Shown here: piece after piece, positions 46,951 to 58,684 of the stretch
Numbering within the stretch: the stretch's first letter is position 1
Layout of the letters: every line of letters begins with the position of its first letter
Assembly (NCBI RefSeq): GCF_963259705.1
Contig: NC_081844.1
Span: 103,194,671 to 103,258,670 of the forward strand
Direction of reading: 5' to 3'
Source: Myotis daubentonii
Taxonomy: Eukaryota > Chordata > Mammalia > Chiroptera > Vespertilionidae
Length of the DNA stretch: 64,000 nucleotides
Translations under genes and position numbers: made by a program
Notes under the pieces: generated by a model
Seen by the model: only the letters and a program-made list of their open reading frames with translations
What the model was told of the DNA's origin: nothing
The model's database searches: none

Positions 46951-49229
46951 GCTAAGGAATGTGGTGCTCCGGGAGATAAATTGGTTTGCACAGGGTCCTC
47001 TGCTTCTACGTAGTCATATGAAGATTCAGACGCTCATGGGGATGGATCTGTTATATCTCAGGAACCCCAGGTGGGGAGCTGGCTCCTCCTTCTCCCCATC
47101 CCTGAGGCCTCCCTGCCTCTGCTGCGGGCCTCAGGTTGTCTGGCTGTGGCTCCAGAGTTCAACCAGAAGGCTCCATAGTTTATGGGGGGCTGCTGGGGAC
47201 TCAGGAAGGGAAATGAATCCAGACCCATCTCTTGTTGACTGCAGCCTAGGGAAGGAAGAAATGTGCCCCAGGATGGAGTGTGGCCCGCTCCCTAGCTGCC
47301 ACCTCCCTGACCCCCTCACCACTTCCCCCTGCGGAAGGCTGTTTTCCACCCGAGAGTTCTCCCTCTTTGTTCCAGCGCACATGGCACCTCTACCGATTGA
47401 TGTGACATCTTATCCTCTCCACGCTCACCATGTCTGCTTCCTGGGGTTCCGGGGGCGCCTACCGCATGCAGCCTGCGTCGCCGTTGCTTTGTGGTTGGGG
47501 CTCTTGAAGACTAGCCCCCCTTTTTCCCAGGGCCGCTGGTTGTTTTCTGAAAGAAAGGCAGAGATTGTTCGGGTTGTCAGCCCTGAATGACAAGCTCCGG
47601 AGGGGGGTGGAGAAAAGTGCGCTTAGGTGTCTGTGTGCGGATCGCGGCGATGTGTTTTGCTATCACAAAAGCTCTTAAAATCCCAGACCATGATTTATTT
47701 GCTGAATAAAGCCTACCGATATTATCATTCTCTAAAGGTATTTTGATCACATGGGTCCTTTCTCGGAGAAAGAAAGGCTTTTATTTTATTTCTTTCCTGG
47801 GAAAAGCAGCAACGGCAACAGGGTGAATGATACCCTGTGTGGCGAATGGCTCCAAGCATGTGTTCGGTGCCCGAGAATGAGCTGGCTAAGGGGACAATGG
47901 GACACGGGACCATCAGGGCCAGTCCTCCAGGGCGCAGTCCGAGAGACCCGGCACGGGGACAGAAAGTGGCTGTGAGCGCGCGTCTATCTTGCGTATTGAT
48001 CCGCCTGGCGATGCCCAGAGCAGGGGCCCTTGTTAGAGGTCACCTGAGCTCACCAGACACAGCGCGCCCAGTGTCTGCAGTTCCCACCTGCAGCGCATGT
48101 GGGGATGGCAGGGGCAGGGATGACCCCAGCCTGGGGCTCCTTACATCCTCAAGCTGCAAGGAGCCCGTTTTTTCTCTCCAAACACAGGGATTGATTAATG
48201 CCATACCACTTCCCACTCGCTGTACCGGCCTGAGCCTGTCACAAGAATAGATTAATGCACTGGTCCCTCCATGTGGATTCTTCTTGTCTCCAGAGTACAC
48301 TGCTCCCTGGTCCCAGGGCTGCCTCATGCAACTGTCACCTCATCCCCGTGGCGCCCGGGAAGGAGGGACAGAAAGCCTCCATGCATTCGCAAGGGACTGG
48401 GACGTGGGTGACACAGACAACACCCCCACGATGAACGTTTCAGCACCATGGCTGGAGGACAAGGGAGTACGGGTAGAGGTGTGAAGGCAGGTACATTTCT
48501 GCAGAGCCCCTCTCTCGCCCTGCGGTCCTGCCAGGATTCTGGCATCATCTCTGAGTCCTCCTTCCCCTGCTGTGTGATTCCTACACCACAAGCTTCACAG
48601 CCATTTTGGGAGATGAGAGCTGGATGTTGGACACAGGCACACGTCGGTGCCAGAGCGCTCTTGGGAAGTGGGTGTAGCACACCCCATTGCTAGCAAGGGC
48701 TCTGTGGGTGTGGCTTCCCCGCAGCACTTTGAAATTTCACTCCATTTAATGTATAATAATACAGTGGGAGGGAAATCAGGGACATCACGTCACCAAGGCA
48801 GTTTGAAAGGGATTGTTTTAAAACTCCTTTAAGACTTACAGCATTTCCAAGAACGTCATCCCTCCTGGCTTTCTTTGCATCTCCTCCTTTGAGCAGGTTT
48901 TGGCATTGGCAGCATCCCTAAGAAGGATGCTATTAATACATTGCAGCGGGCCCCTCCTCTCTGAGGAAGGAGCACCCCAAACGATGATATACACTAACCA
49001 GGGGAAAAGTCGCCAAACATGGTGCCCCTCGGCCTGATAGTGAATTATTCAAGTTGCCAAACGTATCGTTTCTATTGACAATGGCGATTCCTTTCAGTTA
49101 CACAGCAAACGGGGCGTATTGATAGAAGACTCGTGACTGCTTACCAAGGGAGGTGTCTGTCCCTGAGGGAGCCTTGACAGTATTCAGTAAGTGATGCTGT
49201 TACCACATGCCCTGTCGGTGTTGACAGCA

Positions 49230-49420
49230 GGAGAACATGGGGTTGGTGGCTCTCACGCTGCAGTTACCAGAGTCTAAGTCTGAATCCCAGATCTCCCATT
49301 TCCTTGGGCAAGTCCCTTAACTCCCTAAGCCTCGATTTCCTTTTTAGAAGATGTAGATTTCATTACCGCCTCACTGGGCTGGAATGGAAACACTAAGTGA
49401 GCTTTCATCCCGTTTAGAAT
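49230..49420 (+). mobile_element. MIR relic
   Basis: AGTCTAAGTCTGAATCCCAG, CTTGGGCAAGTCCCTTAACT, CCCTAAGCCTCGATTTCC and ACCGCCTCACTGGGCTGGAA in MIR order. Confidence 0.8.
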
Positions 49421-49439
49421 CCTCAGTGTCATCCCTCTT

Positions 49440-49790
49440 GACTCAGGTAGGAGCCACTCGCTCTACTCCAACCTCGAATGTTCTTGCCCAGTTGTCAGCA
49501 TGATTTACTTTCTCACATCCCTCAGGTTTGGGCTGAGATGTCACCTATCGCAGATGCCATCTTTGGCCAGTCCTCATTTAAACAAAAGAACTTTTAATTC
49601 CGTGCCCCCACAACCTGGTATTCCCTAACCCTATATTCTCTACTTTTCACTTAACTTGTTTTGTTTCTCTGTCTCCCACTAGCATGTAAACTTGTTAGCA
49701 GCTTTATTCTGGGTGCCTAGGACACACCTAACACACAGTAGGTGCTCAATAAATATTTGCTGGATGACAAAAAAACAAATAAATGATACA
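49440..49790 (+). mobile_element. LINE-2 3' end relic
   Basis: TTTGGGCTGAGATGTCACCT, CTCCCACTAGCATGTAAACT, ACACACAGTAGGTGCTCAAT, AAATATTTGCTGGATGA: the recognisable L2 3' UTR and end. Confidence 0.8.
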
Positions 49791-51507
49791 ATTAACCTAA
49801 TGAACCCAACACCTGGCACCTTGTCAAAATAAATGTTAATTGTCTCCATGTCACTGAGTAGGTTCATTTGCATGTGTTCATTTTCACGACTGTTGGCAGA
49901 AGTGCCACTGTTTGCAGGTGGCCTGTGCAAGTTGAGGGATAGCACTCCTGCACTTGAGCTCTGATTACTCCACGGTGGTTCTCTTCTCTAAGCAGTGGCA
50001 CTTTTGGAATTGGCTACATTTCCCGGGGGAGCCTGTCATTGTTGACTAAATTGGCTAACTCGGGAACTGGGAGGCCCAGCCCTGACCTTTCCCATCATCC
50101 CACCTAGTCTCCGAGGGGGCTTTGGCATCCTCTCTGAGGCCCCTGTGCGTCTGACGACGCTGAGCCACTGGACTCAGCAGGCGTGGCTCCCCCTTCCCAC
50201 TCCCTAAACCCTGCTTGGCTAAGCTTCCATTTTCAAAGGGAAAGCCCAGTCTCTTCCTCGGGTTATGTATGGACAAGCCTGATCTTTAAAGACACCCCAG
50301 CAGACACAGAGCACCCGGGGCCCCATGTTTGCCCTCTGTGATAAGCAGGGGCAGAGCAGCTCTCTGGGAAGCATGGCTGGTGTATTGATTGGCTCCTTTG
50401 TCAGGTTGATCCTCTGCCAGCCAATGAACTGGGAGATCCTAAGTGGCACTCAGCAGGCCCACGCGTACTAATTACTATTTCAGACACCCCTGTTCCAAGC
50501 TGCCACTCTCCAAGGCGTATAATCTCCGACCCTGTGGTTGCTGGGGGATTTTGTTACCTGTAACCATCCCTTCTCCCTTCCTTTTGCTTGGGTTTCTTCT
50601 GAGTATGTCTTTTAGAGCCCATCTGGCACACACAAAAAATAAAAATAAAAACAAAACAAACAAAAAACAACACACAAGCAACTTCAATAAGAAAATATCC
50701 CCTAACTCCAGGTAGGTCTGTGTCTCATTCTTGCTGCAGGCAGGGTCTGTGTGGGGTCTGTTTGTGGTCTCTCCATCCTGCCTTGGTCCGCTTTCAGCAC
50801 TCGATGGAAGTCCTCCCCACTTAGCCAGAGAGAAACTCTCAGAGTCTGGCTGCCTCTTGTGTTTTTTGTGGCTGCCTTCCCAGCTGCCACCTGGATTACG
50901 CGAGCTTCACCGGGAGCCTTTCCCTGTTCCATCCTTGCTGACCCACAGAGGCCCATTGTTCTGTCCGAGGGTCCCGCTGGAGCGGAGCCTGTCACATCGT
51001 GATAAATTGTGCATTTTGGCTGCCGGCGGGCGTGAGAAACGTTAGGGAGAGGGCCTCCCAAACTCATTTCACTTCTGACCCTCAGATGGTCCAAACAAGA
51101 CCTTTTGGGGTGAGCTGCTGGGGCACTTGGGAGAGTGGGAGAGGGGACCACCCGCTGCATCCAGGATGTCTTGTTCTGTAGCATGCAAATTGATGAGGTC
51201 ACTGTTCGCCCACAATCTTCAGGTGAAGAAGCAGTAACTCTGGCTCCTCTGAGGCCCGTTAGCCTTCTAAATCGGATTCTGAGAGTGGATCACAATTGGA
51301 AATATCATGACATCATGTTTAAAGAGCTATTTTGTTGTTGTTTATAAAACCAAATGTTGCGGCCCTCAATGTGTCCTAACTCTTCCTGGCTGGGTTTTGG
51401 AAAGGATCCTCACGCTATAAATAAACAACTTCAAGGAAGGCACAGCAATCTGGTACATGAAAATGGAATTTCTAACTTTCCCTAAAACCAAATGTGTCTG
51501 TCTAGAT

Positions 51508-51815
51508 CAGTAGTTCTCAACCTTCCTAATGCCGTGACCCTTAATACAGTTCCTCATGTTGTGGTGACCCCCAACCATAAAATTACTTTCGTTGCTACTT
51601 CATAACTGTAATTTTGCTACTGTTATGAATCGTAATGTAAATATCTGATATGCAGGATGTATTTTTTGTTACAATTTGAACATAATTAAAGCATAGTGAT
51701 TAATCACAAAAACAATATGTGATTATATATGTGTTTTCTGATGGTCTTAGGTGACCCCTGTGAAAGGATCGTTCGACCCCCAAAGGGGTCGCGACCCAGA
51801 GGTTGAGAACCACTG
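51508..51815 (-). mobile_element. SPIN-type non-autonomous hAT (308 bp)
   Basis: Right end GGGTCGCGACCCAGAGGTTG then AGAACCACTG is the SPIN start in reverse; left end CAGTAGTTCTCAACCTTCC is its 3' end. GTCTAGAT (51500-51507) and GTCTAAAT (51816-51823) are the 8-bp target duplication with one mismatch. It keeps an internal AT-rich segment missing from the copy at 19160, so it is a longer SPIN derivative. No transposase. Confidence 0.93.
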
Positions 51816-51996
51816 GTCTAAATAGTTCCAGGTGTGCTGCTATAACAAAGAACCCCACACACTCAGTGGCTTGCAACAGTAGCAGCTTATCACTTCACTC
51901 ATTCTGTGTTCTATCACCAGTCAGCCATGGCTCTGAGCCACATTACCGTCACTCAAGATCCAGGCTGACGTTGTGGAAGAGGAAAAGAGGTGGGCA

Positions 51997-52220
51997 TGCC
52001 CTAACCGGTTTGGCTCCATGGATAGAGCATTGGCCTGCGGACTGAAAGGTCCCGGGTTTGATTCCGGTCAAGGGCATGTACTTTGGTTGCGGGCACGTTC
52101 CCAGTGGGAGGTGTGCAGGAGGCAGCTGATCGATGTTTCTCTCTCATCGATATTTCTAACTCTCTATCCCTCTCCCTTCCTCTCTGTAAAAAATCAATAA
52201 AAATATATTTTTTTAAAAAA
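51997..52220 (+). mobile_element. VES SINE with 15-bp TSD
   Basis: Head CCCTAACCGGTTTGGCTCCA, GGACTGAAAGGTCCCGGGTT, TGATTCCGGTCAAGGGCATG, full body and tail AAAAATCAATAAAAATA. Perfect duplication GAAAAGAGGTGGGCA at 51982-51996 and 52221-52235. Confidence 0.96.
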
Positions 52221-55200
52221 GAAAAGAGGTGGGCAAAGTACATGCCACCTGGTCACGGCCCACATCTGAGTTCAACAAGATGAGAAAATAGAACCCCCGT
52301 CAGGAAGGGGTGCTGAGTATAGAAAGTGGTCACTCACCAATCACAGTGAGATTGTCCTAAATTGCAAGAAAGAGACCGTGTTTGCTGAGATCCTACTGCA
52401 AACCAGAATTTGTCACCAGACCACTGGGACACCTGCCATTGTAACCCTCCTTGAATTCCAAAGTGCCCCTGTGATCAAACCTCACAGGCGCCCGTTTCCT
52501 GGCCAGTGAAAGGGGGATTGTGGTAGTTCGCCCCTCAGATGTTAGCCATGAGTCCTAAGATAATGTCCACAGGAAGTCCCCTCCGGTGCTGGCCACAGAA
52601 GGGCTTCAAGGACGGACCACCGGTATTAACATACTAATAATCAAAATAGCTTCTCTTCACAGACTCGTCCGTATCGCTGCCAGCACTATACCATCCCATC
52701 CTTTCCACCTCTGTGTTAGGTTTATTTATAAGAACATGACGACCTACAATCCAGCCCCTCCATCTTCCCCCATGGGCATCACCTGTTCTGATAAACACTA
52801 TGGAATGCCTTCCGTGTGTAGGGCACTTGGCGAGACCTGCCAGGGGACAGATGCTTAACCGCCACTGTCCCCAAGCAGCCATTATTCCAGCTGTAAAGGG
52901 AAACCTTTACAAAGGGGGAAGCGGGAGTTTGACTGCTGATTCTCAGCCCCAGCCCCAGAGCAGATCAGTAGCCGAGTAAGAAACACAGTTCTCATTAGTC
53001 AGGAGACTCATTCACTTCATAGCTCCCCTGGGTCTTTATCCTGAGGACACGCCAGCCCATCCCCACCGTTGTCTTACTCAAGAAAGAGCAAGAAGAACTG
53101 ATCAAGAAAAAAAAAAATGTGTAAACAAAAGCCTATTTCAGACCCTGCTGCCCTCCCCCCAAAAAGAAACAAGACCAGGTGGTTATACCCCTACTATAAT
53201 TCTCACTTATTTACTTAGCATTCAATGGAACAACAGGAAGTATGCCCAAACTTGAGTCTCGTTTTTGTGGCATTGCCTCTGCTGGGAGGACAGAGCTGAT
53301 CTCGGCAGATTTCGCTTCTCCGTCTTACTTGCTGATCTTTTCTTTGCGCTTTTGGGAGTTGTCTGAGAAGTTACTTGCGTACTCTGACTCTAACCCTTCT
53401 CACCCCATCTATAGTTTTCTTGTTTTCAAAATACTTTAAAGAGAGAGAGGGATGCTATGCAACCCAAAATGTAAAGGGAGGACAGGTGTCTTTGAAAACA
53501 TCACAGTCCCCAGAATGCCCTGTTCCCACACAGGCGGGTTGGGGTGCCCTTCACTCGCTGTGCCCCCAGAGCGAGCATGGCAGTGTGTTCTGCGTGGGGT
53601 GGCAAGACAGAGTCCCGCCAGAGGGGAGCAGTGTGGACAAGAGTTTGCATACCAACGGGGCCTGGGGAGGTTGCCATCGTCACCTGGTGGAGCCACCTCT
53701 TCCTTTTACAGCTGTGAAAAGCAACGCTTGGTTAGGCCTGAGCCGCCGTACACCTGCTACGCCTGTCTGTGTCTGTCTCAAAGCACAGAAACCCTCCACA
53801 GAACCACATCTCTGGGGCCGCCCTGAGCTGGCTCGAGGCGAGCCCTGATAGCCCAATCATTACATTTTTTAAACCATTTTAAAATAGCTAATTCTTTGGT
53901 GCCCTTCGCCTTGTAATTACAAATCGGAAGGTGTCATTACCTAGAAGCACCCATGATTCGTTCCCACTGCCTCGCCTCTGTGCCGTGAGAATATGTCATG
54001 ACTCCAGGCAGTAGGATCTGGTCTCCTCAAGTAGCGACCTCCGTGTAACGGATACACTGCAGAGGAAAATTAGGTGTTACCTGGATGGAAAGTGTGAGTA
54101 AATGTCACTTATTGGTATTTATCGTCTCAGAGAGTTGCAGCAGAGGGCCTTGCACTTCAGAGTAATGTCTGAAACAGCACATGGTTCCTCGTGGGGACCG
54201 CGGGTGAGAAAGAAGCCGCTATACGTATAGGGACACCTTGCCACCTTATCTACGGCCATCAATCTGTATTGTTGGAAGATAGGTTTTTAACCTTAATGGG
54301 AGGCAGCCCGACTTGAAGTGGTGGCAGGCCCGCAGAATTAATTGCTGTGTGAACAGTTTCCTAAGCATTGTTAATTGTGTTTCCTGCGGTTAATTGTTTC
54401 TCCCGTCCCTGCATCATCCCTGTCACCGGCCCTTTCTCTCCTGCAGCGCTGGACACATAGCAACAGCGTCAGCCTGTGTCCAGGTTGAAATGCCAGACAG
54501 ACGTGGTGCGATTATTGTCTGAATGGGAAATGTGTAGGGAAATGAACTCCTTATTGATTTGCAAATGAAGCATTTCTGAGCCGAGCAGGGGCTTGGAAAG
54601 AACGCAGGTTGTTTAATCGGAGGCAGTCAAACAAAGCCCCTAGAAGCCACAGAGATGGGGATGGAGGGGAGGGCGGGGGGATGGGGGGGGGGGAGTTGAG
54701 TTTGCTAATCTAACAGGGAAGTGGGGAGATGGGACAGACAGAGGGACGAGGAAGACCAGAGGAAGCTGGATTTGGAGGTTTGGGGTACACATTGAAGCAA
54801 AGCAGGACTTGTGCATACGTGCTTGTCTGGGACCTGTCTCGTTCACGGTGGTCAAGTGTATGGGTTGTTGTTTTGTTTTGTTCTGTTTTGGGCAGGGTGG
54901 AGGGGAGAAGAGGAATTGTGATGTTTTCAGAAAAGGGCCCCATGCCACCACCACACCCAAGCTTTTTCCACGATGGGCTGTAAAGTATTCACTTACCATG
55001 AATAAGGTGGACAGGAACCATATTTTTAAAGTTTGGAATAGTTGGGGGTGGGCTGGTCCCATCTCAGTAGCCTTGTCCTGAAACTGACATTTTGAGGGAC
55101 CTCCTGGTCAGAGCCCCTGGACCCCCAGTCTAACAGCACCTGCATCCAGAGCGTGGGAAAGCCGGGTATGACCAGCGGCGCCCTGCACAGCGGTTCCAAA

Positions 55201-55449
55201 GGGGCATCTCCCCTTGGCGGTGGTGCCACTTGGGAGGGCTGGGCTGTTTTCTCCTCCCTCCTCTGGCCTCCACAGGGACCTCTCCACCTGGGGCTGTGAA
55301 CAGCAGCAGAGACCTAACACCCAGAGCTGTGCTTTCTGTGTTAGCTGTTCCCTGGGCCTGGGGCAGGCTACTTTTGAACTGCAGCTTCCTTAAAAGGCCA
55401 AGACTTGGAGAGGACACCTGGCCCTCCCCCTTGACATTTGCATTGCTGA

Positions 55450-56076
<627 letters not shown>

Positions 56077-56288
56077 TAGTGGAGAATGGGGAGTTTCGAT
56101 AATTGGGGAGCCAAGCCTCTCTACTATGAACAGTGAAGGGGACAATGGGAATGTTTACTGAAGCAATCGGGCAACGGTATTCTTGCAGGGAAAGAAAGGT
56201 GCTAGCCAGGAGCTAAGAAGAAGAGGAAACAGCTCCATGGGCAGCCACGGACCTGTGGGACAGACTAAAACTATTATTCTTGCACCAT

Positions 56289-56292
<4 letters not shown>

Positions 56293-56340
<48 letters not shown>
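56293..56340 (+). repeat. (CT)n microsatellite
   Basis: About 24 CT units without interruption. Confidence 0.95.
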
Positions 56341-56343
<3 letters not shown>

Positions 56344-56659
56344 GTGTAGCCCTTTATTGGCAACTAAAGTAGAAGGAATGTGCTGTGCAACACAGGTAGA
56401 AATGGACTATAACGGGGGATTTGTTATATTCAAACTCAGATCCATTACAAATGCACTTTATTCAAAAGCTTCCACCTTTAAAAAAGAAAAAAAGACTTCA
56501 GCAGCCAGTGGCATCATTCAACTAGCTGAATCCGGAGGAAATCACAGACGGGAGGGTTTCTCCAGACACAGAAATTCTCACTCTGCCTCAGCACACATAG
56601 GCAGTGCACCCCCATGTTTCTTAAAATACCGCACAGGGACATTTCAAAGATGGGAATGG

Positions 56660-56830
56660 AACTAACGTTTATTGGGCTCCTATTGTGCGCCAGGCTTAGC
56701 ATTGCGTACCTTCAGCAGTTCTAAAGGGAGGAGAGATTATCTCGGAGAAACTGAGGCCCAGGAGGTTTGAGAAACTTGCCCCACATCAAATAAGTAGACA
56801 GGTACAAACCTGGACTCGGGTCTGTGCCCT
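56660..56830 (-). mobile_element. MIR relic
   Basis: AACGTTTATTGGGCTCCTAT, TGTGCGCCAGGCTTAGCATT, GAGAAACTGAGGCCCAGGAG, GAAACTTGCCCCACATC: minus-orientation MIR. Confidence 0.8.
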
Positions 56831-57280
56831 GGGAATCTGTAGGCAAGCTTGCTGGAGTTTTCCTTAAATCAGCTGTTTTCCACAGAGAAGATTCCAGAAT
56901 TCAGCCTCCCTTACAGGTGTGTGTTCGTCAGCATCCCAAGATGCTAACGTTGCTGGAATTTTTCTCCCTGGCGCTGTCCTAATGCTTAGAGTGTGACTTT
57001 TGGTCTTCTTATCCAGTCTTTAATAACTGCTCTACTCATCTATCCTAATCATAACCCTAAATTACCTTTAAGTAAGCATGAACAAGTTTTGTCCGAGGAT
57101 GAAATTATATGCTTTCCATTATCAGGTAACTAACACGGCACCTAAAGATGAAAAGTAGACTTGGCCTTGACTGATCATGCCCTCCCTTCACTGACCAGAA
57201 AGCTCCAAGCTACGTGTGTTGGCCTCAGATTCCATCTCTTCACCTCCAAGACTTCAGACCACCTGCAATTTTGGTTTCTT

Positions 57281-57321
57281 ATAAGTACCGCGCGCTAACC
57301 GATTGCGCCACTGGAGCTCCT
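57281..57321 (-). pseudogene. Retroposed 5' half of tRNA-Ile(UAU)
   Basis: The 41-bp insert reads, on the minus strand, AGGA then GCTCCAGTGGCGCAATCGG, TTAGCGCGCGGTACTTAT. The second part matches the 5' half of tRNA-Ile(UAU) from base 1 through the D arm to the anticodon, as I recall that tRNA. It stops at the anticodon and has no T arm, acceptor 3' strand or poly(A). A perfect 14-bp duplication AATTTTGGTTTCTT lies directly on both sides (57267-57280 and 57322-57335), so this is a retroposed insertion and not a decayed whole tRNA gene. It cannot make a functional tRNA. The minus-strand target TCTT/AAAG is close to the L1 endonuclease preference. Confidence 0.85.
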
Positions 57322-57344
57322 AATTTTGGTTTCTTTAAGACTGG

Positions 57345-57765
57345 TTTTCATTTTTGCCCCCCAGGGGACACTTAGCCAAGTCTGAAGACCTTTTTTTTTT
57401 TTAATCCTCACCAGAGGATATTTTTTTCATTGATTTTTAGAGAGAGGGAAAGACAGAGAGAAATATCAATGTGAGAGAAACACATCGATTGGTTGCCTCC
57501 TGCACGCGCCGGGGCCAGGGAGGAGCCTGCAACTGAGGTACATGCCCTTTACCGGAATTGAACCCAGGACCCTTTGGTCAGCAGTCCAACGCTATATCCA
57601 TTGATCCAAACTGGCTAGGGCTGAAGACGTTTTTTTGATAGTCAGTTAGAGTAGGTGCAACTGGCATCCATTGGGTAGAGGCTGAGATGCCACTGGACAT
57701 CCTACAATACACAAGTCAGGCCCCTCCCATCCAAAATGGCAACCAGGAGGCTCCTTGAGAAACCC
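57345..57765 (+). mobile_element. MER20 relic split by a SINE
   Basis: The left part has TTTTGCCCCCCAGGGGACAC and AAGTCTGAAGAC; the right part (57629 on) has CAACTGGCATCCATTGGGTA, ACATCCTACAATACACAAG and CTCCTTGAGAAACCC. Both parts follow the MER20 order. The gap is filled by the SINE at 57390-57620. Confidence 0.85.
57390..57620 (-). mobile_element. VES-related SINE inserted in MER20
   Basis: Minus-strand head CCCTAGCCAGTTTGGATCAA, GGGTCCTGGGTTCAATTCCG, GTAAAGGGCATGTACCTCAG, body and A-rich tail. CTGAAGAC is duplicated at 57382-57389 and 57621-57628; with the following T run the target may be longer. Confidence 0.9.
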
Positions 57766-58438
57766 GGCTTTGGGGGGTCTCTCTTGTATTTTACCCACGA
57801 GTGTCCTTGGATCTACCTTCACATTTGTGAAGAATGCAGAATACATATTCGAAAATGGATAAGCATAGTCTATCCTCAGGCACAGAAATGTCTATTAAAT
57901 GTATACACATTCTGACATCATATACAAAGTCTTTTCACTTACTGTCCTTCACAAAAGGGGACCCCTGATAGGCATTGACTTCTGGGAGTTAAGATCAGCC
58001 ACTCCGCCCATTTGTGATTAAGCCTGAACCTCCCCCACCAGCTCAGGCAGGCACCTCCCACAGAGAGTGAGTCCTACATGAGAGCGTGGTGTCTCTAAGT
58101 CACCAATGAGGAAACACTTTCCATGGAAAGACCAGAATTTTTCCCCTCAGATGCAATAGGCTTCTGAAAATGTTGTGTAATTCGTGTATCATCACCAGTT
58201 CAGCTGTTTCCAAATGAGTTATGAGACAGGTAAAAATGGTTGCCAAATCATTGTCCAATAAATTTTGTCAGTAGGACTCTTATGAAAAGGGGTGAGAATT
58301 TAAAATTGCTTCCAGTTGATGTAAAACTCTGAGCATCTCATTTTTGAATATCAAAACAGTACTCTTCCGATGACTGAAGATATCAGATCCCTTCTTCAAC
58401 TTGCTGTAAAGTTTGGTTTTATAAAACAATTAGACAGG

Positions 58439-58684
58439 CCCTAGCCAGTTTGGCTCCGTGGATAGAGCATCGGCCCGAGAACTGAAAGGTTTTGGGCATG
58501 GACCTCAGTTGCAGGCTCCATCCCAACCTGGTCAGGGTATGTGTGGGAGGCAACCAATCCATCTGTCTCCCTCACAAAGATGTTTCTATATATCTCTTTC
58601 CCTCCCTTCCACTCTCTCTAAAAAATCAGTAGAAAAATATCCTCCAGTGTGGACTTAAAATATATGTTTTTTAAAAATGATAAA
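58439..58684 (+). mobile_element. VES-related SINE with 18-bp TSD, internal deletion
   Basis: Head CCCTAGCCAGTTTGGCTCCG, GTGGATAGAGCATCGGCCCG, then AACTGAAAGGTTTTGGGCAT. The B-box segment (normally GTTCGATTCC) is missing from this copy. Perfect duplication ATAAAACAATTAGACAGG at 58421-58438 and 58685-58702. Confidence 0.95.

Noticed and set aside
46961..47590. 209-codon open frame, the longest in the window
   Set aside because: Starts next to a MIR relic, has no splice or start context, no recognisable domain, and is repeat-poor GC-rich intron where stops are rare by chance.
54440..54500. Strong-looking acceptor (CCCTTTCTCTCCTGCAG) as a cryptic TENM3 exon
   Set aside because: In the phase left by the upstream exon it hits TAG within five codons, and no matching donor stands out.
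57281..57321. Functional tRNA gene
   Set aside because: Only the 5' half is present; there is no T arm, acceptor 3' strand or Pol III terminator in place.
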